A DNA stretch of 10,102 nt from CAZQYB01 sp964597535 (GCA_964597535.1 CAZQYB010000100.1:1-10102), one strand, 5' to 3'; positions 1 to 6,378 are shown, counted from the first letter of the stretch. The notes: generated from the sequence alone by a model not told the origin. A program made the numbers and translations.

Positions 1-35
1 TTGTAAACTGTTAATTATAAATTGTCAATTGTCGT

Positions 36-64
36 TTGACAGCTACTCGGCCAATCACTAATCT
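36..64 (+). promoter_or_regulatory. Possible sigma-70-like promoter of the lipoprotein gene
   Basis: A perfect -35 hexamer TTGACA lies at 36-41. It is followed after 17 bases by TAATCT at 59-64, which matches the -10 consensus at only three of six positions. Transcription would begin near 70-72, almost on the ATG at 71, where no Shine-Dalgarno sequence is visible, so the message could be leaderless. The -35 box is also the right arm of a short inverted repeat (TGTCAA...TTGACA), which could be chance or an operator. Confidence 0.35.
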
Positions 65-70
65 ATTTCT

Positions 71-931
71 ATGGTTCGGGTTTTGCAAATTTTGGCTTTG
101 AGTTTGGTGGTTACGCTGCTGGGGGGCTGCAGTGGGCCTGAAGAAGACAAGCCGATATGGGAGCAGGTCAAAATGGGTGATTTAGTGGCCCCTAACACCG
201 CGAAACGGCCCAGCGACCAATTGTTAAAGACAATAAATTTTAACGTTTATATTTTTGAAATACCAGCAGGGAAGATTGGGCTGTTAGATGACATTTGGCG
301 GATGCTGCACGTATGGCCATTGCAATTTAATGATTACGATGCGTTCTGCGCCAACTCATTTTCTGCCGGCTTTGGGCAAATCCGGATGTGGACTAAAATC
401 TCCGATTTATTGCGTGACGCCGGCGCTAAGAAGACACCGACGGTCTCATTGTTGCTGTCCGATGGGCAAGCTGATGACCTTATCGTAGCAAGGTTGTACA
501 GGGAACAACCCATCTTTTATACCTCGACCAGCGGCTCAATGGAGGGAGCAACTATTGGGCCCGGCACTCTTGCCTTGCGGATAAAAGTTGAGAAAATCCC
601 CGGCTCGAGGGGTGTATGCAATGTTAGGGTCCATCCTGTATTTTCATCACCGATGATGAGTTCAATCCCGCAATTGGCGGCCCGTGCAAAAGCCGGTGAG
701 CTGGACTTTATCTGCGCCGGTTTTAGATTAAAGATGAGCCCCGGCGATTTCTTCCTGCTCGGGCCCAAAGAACACATCAGCGACCAAATGACTTTGGGCA
801 GTCTGTTCTTCAGCAAACCCGGAGGCAGTCTGTTCTTTACTAAATCCAAAAGCAGCTCATCGGCTGTCAAACCCGAACGTAAACCAGCTATCCGAGTATT
901 TTTGGTAGTTTGTACGAGTATAAACTTTTAA
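71..931 (+). CDS. Lipoprotein of unknown function
   Basis: This encodes a 286-residue protein. It starts with a short basic n-region (MVR), a hydrophobic stretch, and a lipobox ending L-G-G-C at residues 17-20, so it is predicted to be lipidated on Cys20 and held at a membrane. I do not recognise a family for the mature part. It has mixed alpha/beta-like composition, an N-terminal stretch rich in acidic residues and Pro, and a central segment with several Phe/Trp. Near the C-terminus a nine-residue unit is duplicated (GSLFFSKPG then GSLFFTKSK), reflecting a 27-base direct repeat with 14 identical bases at 797-810 and 824-837. A Ser/Lys-rich tail follows. No ribosome binding site is visible before the ATG. 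Its stop lies 8 bases before the likely ATG of the DUF362 gene, so the two are probably cotranscribed. Confidence 0.75.
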   Translation: MVRVLQILALSLVVTLLGGCSGPEEDKPIWEQVKMGDLVAPNTAKRPSDQLLKTINFNVYIFEIPAGKIGLLDDIWRMLHVWPLQFNDYDAFCANSFSAGFGQIRMWTKISDLLRDAGAKKTPTVSLLLSDGQADDLIVARLYREQPIFYTSTSGSMEGATIGPGTLALRIKVEKIPGSRGVCNVRVHPVFSSPMMSSIPQLAARAKAGELDFICAGFRLKMSPGDFFLLGPKEHISDQMTLGSLFFSKPGGSLFFTKSKSSSSAVKPERKPAIRVFLVVCTSINF

Positions 932-939
932 GTCGGTAT

Positions 940-1908
940 ATGTTCAACCCAGCGGTAACACTAACCCGATGCGGCGATTACAGCCGGCCGAAAATTGCTG
1001 AGGCGATTGCAACACAATTCAAACTTCTCGGCGGAGTGGAGAAATTTGTGCGACCGGGTGATACCGTCCTGCTTAAGCCCAATTTCATTGCACCGAGGTC
1101 TCGCCGTTGTGCCACACAGACGGACCCTGCGGTAATCATCGAGACAGCTAAGCTCTTAAAGGATTTTGGCGCAAGGCCTTTTGTCGGCGACTCGCCGGCC
1201 TGGGGCAATGTGTTTACCTGCGTAAGAAAGCTGAAATTGGAAGAGCCGCTGAAGAAGCTGTCCGTGCCGGTGAAACAGCTCAATAGGCCAAGAAAATGTC
1301 GGATAGGAGCAGGCCATACCAAGGTTGGTATAAGCTCAGTTGCACTCGATGCCGATGTCATCATAAACCTTCCAAAGTTCAAAACGCATCAGCAATTAGT
1401 GGCGACGTTTGCGGTCAAAAATATGTTCGGCTGTGTCAGCGGTAAGCGGAAAGCGCTTTGGCACTTTGCGAAGGGCGGAAACTTTTACGATTTTTGTGAG
1501 TTACTTATCGATATATTCAAGTTTCTCAAACCGGCGTTGACCATCATCGATGCTGTCTCAGTGATGGACGGCCCCGGCCCAATTAAGGGCAGGGCCAGAC
1601 CGCTTGGTTACTTGATAGGGGGAACCGAACCAATCGCCTGTGAAACTATTTGCTGTGGGCTTGTAAATATCAAGCCGGAAGAGCTGCCGATTATAAAGAC
1701 AGCGAGGCAAATGGGGTTTGGCTGCTCGGAGCCGGACAAGATAAAAGTAATAGGCGACAATCTCCCGCAAACCGTTTGCACGGACTTCGAGCTGCCGGAA
1801 CTTATTCCCTTGAGGTTCTCTTTGCTGCACGTCTGCAAAAGTATCTGCAGGCAAATCCTGCTCCTTGCCAAATCTGCGATAAAGAAATTCCATTTTGACC
1901 GCGGCTGA
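940..1908 (+). CDS. DUF362 domain-containing protein
   Basis: The 322-residue product carries the hallmarks of the DUF362 family (PF04015): a KPNF segment at about residues 46-49 after a hydrophobic strand, a GDSP motif near residue 83, INLPKFKTH at 142-150, and AVKNMFGC followed by SGKRKALWH at 158-175. Family members are often linked to iron-sulfur or redox functions, but no reaction is established that I can name. Many relatives carry a C-terminal 4Fe-4S ferredoxin module with CxxCxxC spacing. None is present here; the C-terminus is only a basic helix-like tail, so this is the short form. The frame is open back to a TTG at 910, inside the preceding gene. I prefer the ATG at 940 because the family's first strand follows it directly. 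The ribosome binding site is weak. The gene is probably in an operon with the upstream lipoprotein. Confidence 0.9.
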   Translation: MFNPAVTLTRCGDYSRPKIAEAIATQFKLLGGVEKFVRPGDTVLLKPNFIAPRSRRCATQTDPAVIIETAKLLKDFGARPFVGDSPAWGNVFTCVRKLKLEEPLKKLSVPVKQLNRPRKCRIGAGHTKVGISSVALDADVIINLPKFKTHQQLVATFAVKNMFGCVSGKRKALWHFAKGGNFYDFCELLIDIFKFLKPALTIIDAVSVMDGPGPIKGRARPLGYLIGGTEPIACETICCGLVNIKPEELPIIKTARQMGFGCSEPDKIKVIGDNLPQTVCTDFELPELIPLRFSLLHVCKSICRQILLLAKSAIKKFHFDRG

Positions 1909-2016
1909 GCATTCTCGACCAGACCAAAGGGATGCAGCTTGCTATGATCATACACCTTATCTTCCTTAGGGGGATACGATGTTCCCTGGCTATCCCACGT
2001 CGCAAGCAAAAAAGTG

Positions 2017-2044
2017 CTGACAATTCTATATGAATGTGTAAAAT
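2017..2044 (+). promoter_or_regulatory. Possible sigma-70-like promoter
   Basis: CTGACA at 2017-2022 (five of six matches to TTGACA) is followed after 16 bases by TAAAAT at 2039-2044 (five of six matches to TATAAT). Transcription would begin near 2051. No convincing gene follows, but the next strong intrinsic terminator is at 2372-2413, so the predicted transcript would be about 360 bases. The hexamers were found by eye, and such pairs also occur by chance in AT-rich sequence. Confidence 0.4.
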
Positions 2045-2050
2045 AGGGGA

Positions 2051-2413
2051 AGAAAATGTTAGTTGGACCTATGCTACGTTTTTGGCCCCGGCCTGCGTCA
2101 GGGCTTTTTTCTTGCGCTAAGGCCTCCGTACTATGCGGTGAACAGCCAAAAGCTGTGCATCTGCTCACTATCTGGCCCTTGACGGGGGTTTTATCGCCGA
2201 ATTTGGCTCGAGAGACGTGTTCTAAAGCCACTTTATCAGAAACAGCTTTGAAAATTTTGCTGCCGGCGCTTATTTTTGTTGACCTGACCAACAAAATGAC
2301 TACAATATAATATGGTAAGGTATTGGTATTCTGGGGAGGTTCTCCAAATCTCCCTCCTGCCAAAGTAGTGGCCCCCGCGCCTTTCGCTCCCTGCGAACGC
2401 GGGGGTATTTTTC
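2051..2413 (+). ncRNA. Candidate structured noncoding RNA, family not recognised
   Basis: This is the span between a promoter-like pair and a strong terminator. It can form a series of local helices: GGCCTGCG at 2090-2097 with CGC and AGGCC at 2115-2124 (two-base bulge); GTGA and ACAGC at 2138-2146 with GCTGT at 2152-2156 and TCAC at 2165-2168; TGGCT with AGCCA around 2214-2240; and an 8-base perfect stem TTTTGTTG/CAACAAAA near 2274-2297 with a 7-base loop. It does not show the conserved cores of tmRNA, RNase P, SRP or 6S RNA that I could recognise. A frame of 84 codons starts at 2056 behind AGGGGA, so a small protein is the alternative, but its composition (many Trp, Pro and Leu, and a Ser/Ala mix) is unlike its neighbours. 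Confidence 0.33.
2372..2413 (+). terminator. Strong intrinsic terminator
   Basis: CCCCCGCG at 2372-2379 pairs perfectly with CGCGGGGG at 2398-2405. Inside it, after a three-base bulge, TTCGC pairs with GCGAA around the loop TCCCT. The stem is followed at once by TATTTTTCT. The T-tract on the + strand and the lack of one on the other side fix the direction. It ends whatever is transcribed before it: the candidate RNA from 2051, or read-through from the lipoprotein/DUF362 unit. Confidence 0.8.
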
Positions 2414-2472
2414 TATTAAACCACGGTAAGAAAAACTTTATTCATCCTTAAAATTCTCTAAAATCGCCTTGT

Positions 2473-2508
2473 CCTGCGTAACCTGGGTTAGGTCAAAAGC
2501 AGGTTTTT
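2473..2508 (+). terminator. Terminator-like stem-loop
   Basis: CCTGC at 2473-2477 pairs with GCAGG at 2499-2503, enclosing a second stem ACCT/AGGT (2481-2484 with 2490-2493), and TTTTT follows at 2504-2508. The outer stem is short and the internal loops are asymmetric, so this is a weak terminator or one domain of a larger RNA. It lies only about 60 bases beyond the strong terminator at 2372-2413. Confidence 0.35.
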
Positions 2509-2517
2509 CCAAAGACT

Positions 2518-2537
2518 CCGGCGCAGACCAACGCCGG
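2518..2537. repeat. Perfect GC inverted repeat
   Basis: CCGGCG at 2518-2523 and CGCCGG at 2532-2537 are exact inverse complements around an 8-base spacer. No T-tract follows, so it is not a simple terminator. It sits ten bases after the terminator-like stem at 2473-2508. Confidence 0.5.
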
Positions 2538-2630
2538 CCCCATCTATTATCCATCCACTACCGTACAGCAAGCTCCTTTGTATTCTATGCCTCGAAATTA
2601 TATAGGATTTTTGAAGCAACTATTTGCCCG

Positions 2631-2677
2631 CCCCCTTTGTTGTCTGCGACAGCAGACAAGGGGGGCCTGGAGCCCCC
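2631..2677. repeat. Overlapping, mutually exclusive hairpins
   Basis: TTGTCTGC at 2640-2647 pairs perfectly with GCAGACAA at 2652-2659 around the loop GACA, and the flanking CCCCC (2631-2635) can extend it with the G-run at 2660-2664. The same G-run, as GGGGGC at 2661-2666, can instead pair with GCCCCC at 2672-2677 around a 5-base loop. Only one of the two can use the G-run at a time, which is the geometry of an attenuator or switch. No T-tract or start codon is placed to show what would be switched. Confidence 0.45.
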
Positions 2678-2749
2678 TCCTCCTGTCAACGGGCCGACCA
2701 ACGTGCCTGAAAGCATCTGCGCTGCTGAAGGACTGACAATCCGGATGCG

Positions 2750-2830
2750 GAATTGTTGTTACTGAGCCCTAAGTTCGTGCCTTTAATAAGTGGAACGGAA
2801 GCTTCGGAACCGGTTTTTCAGTATATATAG
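2750..2830 (+). promoter_or_regulatory. Copy A of a two-copy hairpin/promoter-like element
   Basis: This is one of two related copies; the other is at 6896-6978. Over 57 ungapped bases (2750-2806 against 6896-6952) 41 are identical. Both then share TTTCAGTATA after a spacer that differs by two bases (2816-2825 here). AAGTT at 2771-2775 can pair with AGCTT at 2800-2804 (one G-U), and CGTGCC at 2776-2781 can pair with GGAACG at 2792-2797 with one mismatch. TATATA at 2822-2827 looks like a -10 box, and GGAAC occurs at 2792-2796 and 2806-2810, resembling an ECF -35 box. The first gene downstream is the secreted TPR protein, about 200 bases away. Confidence 0.5.
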
Positions 2831-3020
2831 GCCGTTATTGGGTATTGGTTCACGCGACAGCATTCTTTGATGAACATCTCCGAGTTGATAAGCGTGCCGA
2901 CAAGTAACGGTACTGATAAATGTTGGCTTCGAGCCTGATATGTGAAGTCCTATTAAATGGCGTCGTTTACATCTGACGGGTTGGTCGAAGCTATTCCGAC
3001 CCAAAAGAACCGCCGGGGAA

Positions 3021-3027
3021 AGGAGAT
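3021..3027 (+). promoter_or_regulatory. Shine-Dalgarno site fixing the start of the TPR protein
   Basis: AGGAG at 3021-3025 (within GGGAAAGGAGATG) lies seven bases before the ATG at 3033. It is one of the clear ribosome binding sites in the window and settles that start. An in-frame signal peptide follows it. Confidence 0.75.
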
Positions 3028-3032
3028 GTATT

Positions 3033-5072
3033 ATGTCAACGTCAAAATACCGAGAGAAGGTTAAAATTGTTTTCGTAATTTTTGTCGCGACGTTAATGTT
3101 GTCGGCTGAACCTATCTTAGCAAAGAAAGCCAGTAGCAGGAGCGGCAAATCAGGCGGTGGTAGTCAAAAAACTCAGCAAGTTAAAAAAAGTTCGCCCGCC
3201 CCCAAAGTCAGGCGTCCCTCAAATATCAGCAAAACCCGCACCAGAGTTACTGCCGCTCCACGAGCAGCCGGGCCTCAACCCAAACAGCTGCCAAGGCGAA
3301 TCACTTCGAGAAGAACCGTTAAATCCAGCTTTCGCCAAACTCGTAGTACAGGTTCAAGCCGTCGTACTATCCGCAGGCCTAATATAACCTTTAATGTTAC
3401 CAAGTCCCCCCAGAGAAGTTTGAGCGCGAGCACGCTCTCCGGCAGCTCTTTCGGCGGCAAGAGGTTAACAGGAAGTAGCCCTCGTATAAGGAGGTCGGTG
3501 GTTATAAGCTCGAACAAGCGCATAGGTTCGGACAAGACCTCGGGTATCGTGGAGTCAATCAGTGTGAAAAAAACTGCTGTTACTACACCGGAAGGAGCTA
3601 CTCGCGCCAGTAAACCCAAAGCAACCATTAAGGAACCCGTGAAGAGCTCTAAATCCGGTCGAGAGCGTATAGGCCAAAGTATCAAAGCCGATAAAAAGGT
3701 GCGTGTTACTACTGTTGTAAAAGCTACTCGCGATAGTAAGCCGAAAATTTACACTACCAAAACGGTGGAGAATAACAGCAACAAAGTTCTGAGAAGTTCC
3801 AGAATAATTGTTAAGAGGCCTGAAAAAGGGACCAAAACCGGCCAGAAAAATTATGTAACAAGGGAAAAGACAGGTTTAAGCTCAGGTAATCGCACAAGCT
3901 TCCGGGGACGTTCTTTGTTCACGCGTCCGGCGAATGAAAGGAGTCAACACATCAGACCGGCGAATGAAAGAAGTCAACACATCAGACCGGCGAATGAAAG
4001 AAGTCAACATATCAAAACGGTAAACAGGAGAGTTTTTGTTAGGTCCAGGCCGGTTGCCTCTCGCCCCAGAAAGGCGATTGCAAAGCGTGACGGACACCGT
4101 TTCGGAAGAGGGAGGTCTTCGACCGTAGTATATCGCGAACGTGCCGATGTAGTTGGACATACCCGTCGGAATGAGCACATATACTTCGACCGCCACAATC
4201 GGATACGCCACAGAACAGTCCGGCCGAGGAGTCGTTTCGCAGTGTACTACAACTGGGGACATCGCTTCGCATTTCGGTACTTTTATCCTTACTATCACCG
4301 CAAATACGTCTTTGTTAGTCTTGGTGGATATTGGCCAGTGGGATACAGATACGCCCGCTACTACTGGTATGGCTGCCACCCTTACTGGTGGCACGGATAC
4401 TATCCTGTCGCCCATGAAGTAGGAGGTGAGACATACAACTACTACACATACAACTACTACAACGGTGATACTGTTGCGTCGCAGTCCTCCCCCTCAACAT
4501 CTGGTATTGGGCCCGTTGACCACACTACTTTTGCAGATGTTCGCGAAAGGCTTGCGCAAGAAGCGGTCGAAGAACCCGACGAGGAGACACTTGCCGACAT
4601 CTACTTCGGAGACGCCGTCAAGGCTTTCGAGGCCGGCCATTACGACATAGCCGCTGACATGTTCGCCAGGGCAATCGAGCTTGCACCCGATGATATGGTA
4701 CTTCCCTTTGCCCATTGTCAGGCCCTTTTCGCCAGCGATAAATATATAGAAGCAGCAGAGGTCCTCCGGTCGGCTTTGGCAAATGTCTCACCCGAAAAGG
4801 AGGGTGTCTTTTATCCCCGCGGGCTGTATCCCAAAGATGATACTCTCTCCGAACAAATAGACCGCCTTGCCGAAAAAACCGAGCTTTACGGCTTCGACGG
4901 TGACCTGCAACTTCTCCTGGGTTACCAGTTGCTCGGCATCGGCGAAATTGACGAGGCCGTTGAACCCCTGCGGTTAGCCGGTCAGGACCTGCAGAATGCA
5001 TCTTCGGCAGCGGCGCTGCTTGACCTTTTGGAAAAAATCAGAATCCAGAGCGCTGATGATACTGATAAGTAA
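3033..5072 (+). CDS. Exported basic/aromatic-rich TPR protein
   Basis: The 679-residue product has a signal peptide (basic n-region, hydrophobic core IVFVIFVATLML, likely cleavage after ILA at residue 30). Residues 31-370 are a Ser/Arg/Lys/Thr-rich, probably disordered and strongly positive region. It includes three perfect copies of the ten-residue unit RPANERSQHI encoded by 30-base tandem repeats. Residues about 382-479 are extremely rich in Tyr, Trp, His and Phe (for example RYFYPYYHRKYVFVSLGGYW and YYWYGCHPYWW). From about residue 500 an acidic, soluble region follows with a TPR-like unit at about 520-555 (AVKAFEAGHYDIAADMFARA) and a second helical-pair region near 630-665. I recall similar aromatic-plus-TPR proteins in Phycisphaerae. 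Function is unknown; the charge suggests binding to an anionic polymer, cell-wall material or a protein partner outside the cytoplasm. The propeller gene starts 23 bases after the stop. Confidence 0.88.
   Translation: MSTSKYREKVKIVFVIFVATLMLSAEPILAKKASSRSGKSGGGSQKTQQVKKSSPAPKVRRPSNISKTRTRVTAAPRAAGPQPKQLPRRITSRRTVKSSFRQTRSTGSSRRTIRRPNITFNVTKSPQRSLSASTLSGSSFGGKRLTGSSPRIRRSVVISSNKRIGSDKTSGIVESISVKKTAVTTPEGATRASKPKATIKEPVKSSKSGRERIGQSIKADKKVRVTTVVKATRDSKPKIYTTKTVENNSNKVLRSSRIIVKRPEKGTKTGQKNYVTREKTGLSSGNRTSFRGRSLFTRPANERSQHIRPANERSQHIRPANERSQHIKTVNRRVFVRSRPVASRPRKAIAKRDGHRFGRGRSSTVVYRERADVVGHTRRNEHIYFDRHNRIRHRTVRPRSRFAVYYNWGHRFAFRYFYPYYHRKYVFVSLGGYWPVGYRYARYYWYGCHPYWWHGYYPVAHEVGGETYNYYTYNYYNGDTVASQSSPSTSGIGPVDHTTFADVRERLAQEAVEEPDEETLADIYFGDAVKAFEAGHYDIAADMFARAIELAPDDMVLPFAHCQALFASDKYIEAAEVLRSALANVSPEKEGVFYPRGLYPKDDTLSEQIDRLAEKTELYGFDGDLQLLLGYQLLGIGEIDEAVEPLRLAGQDLQNASSAAALLDLLEKIRIQSADDTDK
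3926..4015 (+). repeat. Three 30-base in-frame tandem repeats
   Basis: Units lie at 3926-3955, 3956-3985 and 3986-4015, sharing the core CCGGCGAATGAAAG. The second differs from the first at two positions, and the third has a few changes at its end. A decayed fourth unit may begin at 4016. Each adds ten residues (RPANERSQHI) to the TPR protein. The near identity indicates recent expansion, probably by slippage. Confidence 0.9.
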
Positions 5073-5095
5073 ACGTTTTGGCAGGGTGCGAAGCA

Positions 5096-6244
5096 ATGAG
5101 AGAAAGACATTTGACACAATTGACAGCCGCCGTATTTTTCACAGTCGCCTCCATATCCCCTGCGCTGGGGGGCGAGTGGGTCGAATTTGCCGTTTATGCT
5201 ACAGCAGACGTTCAGCAGTTCCCTGATATTTACGGAAACATCATAGTCTGGCAACAGCTTGTTGACGGAGACTTTGACATTTACGCCGCCGATGTTACCG
5301 ACCCTCTCACCCTATCAGTTTTTGTCGTTGCCGAATTTGCCGATGACCAGCAGGCGCCTTCCATTTACGAAAACACTGTGGTCTGGCAGGATTACGTAGA
5401 GACAGACTGGGATATTTGGGCGGCGGATATTAATGAGCCAGCTGAGCCGCAGTTTTTTGTGGTTTCCGAGTATCTCGATGTTAATGAAGAGTCGCCTGCA
5501 ATTCACGGTAATATAGTTGTCTGGCAGAATGATTATTTTGGTGACCGGGACATCTCAGGAACAGATATCACCGACCCCTGTAACCCGGCCGAATTCTCTA
5601 TAGCCGCCTATGGCTTTGAGCAGCAGGTCCCCGCTATTTACAAAAACACTGTCGTGTGGCAGGATGATTATTTTGACGACTGGGACCTTTTTGCAGCCGA
5701 CATCTGGATGAGGAACAAGCCCGTAGAGTCTCCTGTCTCGATTGTTGAAAGGGACCAGCAAAACCCTGCTGTCTGGGCCAACATAGTAGTCTGGCAGGAT
5801 GACTTCTCTGGCGATTTGGATATTTACGCTGCTGATATCACTGACCCTGCCAATGCAGTTGAGTTGCCCGTCTGCAACAACACCTTTTCGCAGCAGAATC
5901 CCGACATAGACGGCAACATAATTGTCTGGCAGGATGACCGAAACGACAACTGGGACATTTACGGTTACAACCTTACCAGACGAGAGGAATTTCGAATCAC
6001 CGATAATCCTTACGACCAGACCAACCCTTCCATAAGCGGCAATATAGTAGCCTGGCAGGATAACCGCAGTGGAAACTGGAACATATATGCGGCGATACTC
6101 GACGGCCCCGAAGCTGCACAATGTATGTCCTGGATGCCAGGCGATGTTAATGGTGACTGCAAAATTGATTTTGTTGACTTTGCAGTAATGAGCTCTCACT
6201 GGCTCGAATGCAACCTTGAGCCGCAGGAAGCCTGCAGACAGTAG
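5096..6244 (+). CDS. Exported seven-repeat beta-propeller protein with C-terminal dockerin-like motif
   Basis: The 382-residue product starts with a signal peptide (MRERHL, hydrophobic segment, likely cleavage near ALGG). From about residue 40 to 345 it holds seven repeats of 42-46 residues with the pattern P-x-I-x-x-N-I-V-V-W-Q-D-(x)n-W-D-I-Y-A-A-D-I, as in TolB/WD40-like propellers. Seven units fit a closed seven-bladed propeller. After it, D350, N352, D354, D358 and D361 form one calcium-binding loop of dockerin type I (GDVNGDCKIDFVDF) followed by HWLEC. A full type I dockerin has two such loops; only one is present. The frame is open to a TTG at 5078, but the ATG at 5096 is preferred because AGGGTG precedes it and the signal peptide begins there. 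It is probably cotranscribed with the TPR gene. The role may be binding to a surface partner or polysaccharide; no catalytic residues are evident. Confidence 0.9.
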   Translation: MRERHLTQLTAAVFFTVASISPALGGEWVEFAVYATADVQQFPDIYGNIIVWQQLVDGDFDIYAADVTDPLTLSVFVVAEFADDQQAPSIYENTVVWQDYVETDWDIWAADINEPAEPQFFVVSEYLDVNEESPAIHGNIVVWQNDYFGDRDISGTDITDPCNPAEFSIAAYGFEQQVPAIYKNTVVWQDDYFDDWDLFAADIWMRNKPVESPVSIVERDQQNPAVWANIVVWQDDFSGDLDIYAADITDPANAVELPVCNNTFSQQNPDIDGNIIVWQDDRNDNWDIYGYNLTRREEFRITDNPYDQTNPSISGNIVAWQDNRSGNWNIYAAILDGPEAAQCMSWMPGDVNGDCKIDFVDFAVMSSHWLECNLEPQEACRQ

Positions 6245-6365
6245 TATGAATATGCAGTCTTCCGCTGCCGAGCCTTAGACGGTTCCCTGCTTGAGTACTT
6301 CGGTCAGCGGGTGGCAAAATAACAAATAGTAACAGATTTGTGAAACACATTTTATCAGGTTTGAT

Positions 6366-6372
6366 GGAGGTG
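6366..6372 (+). promoter_or_regulatory. Strong Shine-Dalgarno site of the glycine-zipper lipoprotein
   Basis: GGAGGTG at 6366-6372 lies six bases before the ATG at 6379. This decides against the in-frame upstream GTG at 6340, which would add 13 residues before the signal peptide. Confidence 0.85.
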
Positions 6373-6378
6373 ACAAAA

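Larger units (their letters stand above)
1909..3032. other. 1.1 kb stretch without a supported protein gene
   Basis: No open frame here looks like a real protein. The longest is an antisense frame that starts at a TTG and runs through this region into the DUF362 gene. Two short + frames (2056-2310 and 2469-2765) have unlikely compositions. What is visible is RNA-like or DNA-like structure: a hairpin at 1971-1996 (GGGATA/TATCCC), a promoter-like pair at 2017-2044, a strong terminator at 2372-2413, stem-loops at 2473-2508, 2518-2537, 2631-2677 and 2713-2748, and at 2750-2830 an element repeated upstream of the sigma factor gene. The last 200 bases would be the leader of the gene at 3033 if transcription starts just after that element. 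Confidence 0.6.

Noticed and set aside
1971..1996. Hairpin GGGATA/TATCCC as a terminator of the DUF362 unit
   Set aside because: The loop is 14 bases and no T-tract follows on either strand in the right place.
2056..2310. Small + strand frame of 84 codons
   Set aside because: AGGGGA precedes it, but the product has an unlikely composition and coincides with several RNA stems. It is mentioned under the candidate RNA and not called as a gene.
2330..2362. tRNA 3'-half-like string (GGTTCTCCAAATCTCC...CTGCCA)
   Set aside because: It resembles a T-arm with a CCA-like end, but there is no matching acceptor strand, anticodon arm or D-arm upstream, so it is not a tRNA or tmRNA that I can support.
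1608..2363. Long antisense open frame of 251 codons
   Set aside because: It starts at TTG, covers most of the end of the DUF362 gene on the opposite strand, and its product has no recognisable domain or biased composition of a real protein. It is kept open mainly by the coding strand's codon use and the terminator-bearing intergenic region.
2469..2765. Small + strand frame of 98 codons
   Set aside because: It passes through the GC hairpins, has no ribosome binding site, and gives a low-plausibility peptide with runs of proline produced by the C-runs.
3926..4015. CRISPR-like array
   Set aside because: The 30-base units are directly adjacent with no spacers, and they are in frame within a gene.
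3882..4415. Antisense frame of 177 codons inside the TPR gene
   Set aside because: It is a shadow of the repetitive basic and aromatic region, whose biased codons leave the opposite strand open.
5555..6199. Antisense frame of 214 codons inside the propeller gene
   Set aside because: It mirrors the repeated blade sequence of a gene with signal peptide, seven repeats and dockerin motif, and it has no signal of its own.
6283..6310. Stem-loop after the propeller gene as a terminator
   Set aside because: The stem is short and interrupted, and it is followed by TGGCAAAATAAC instead of a T-run.
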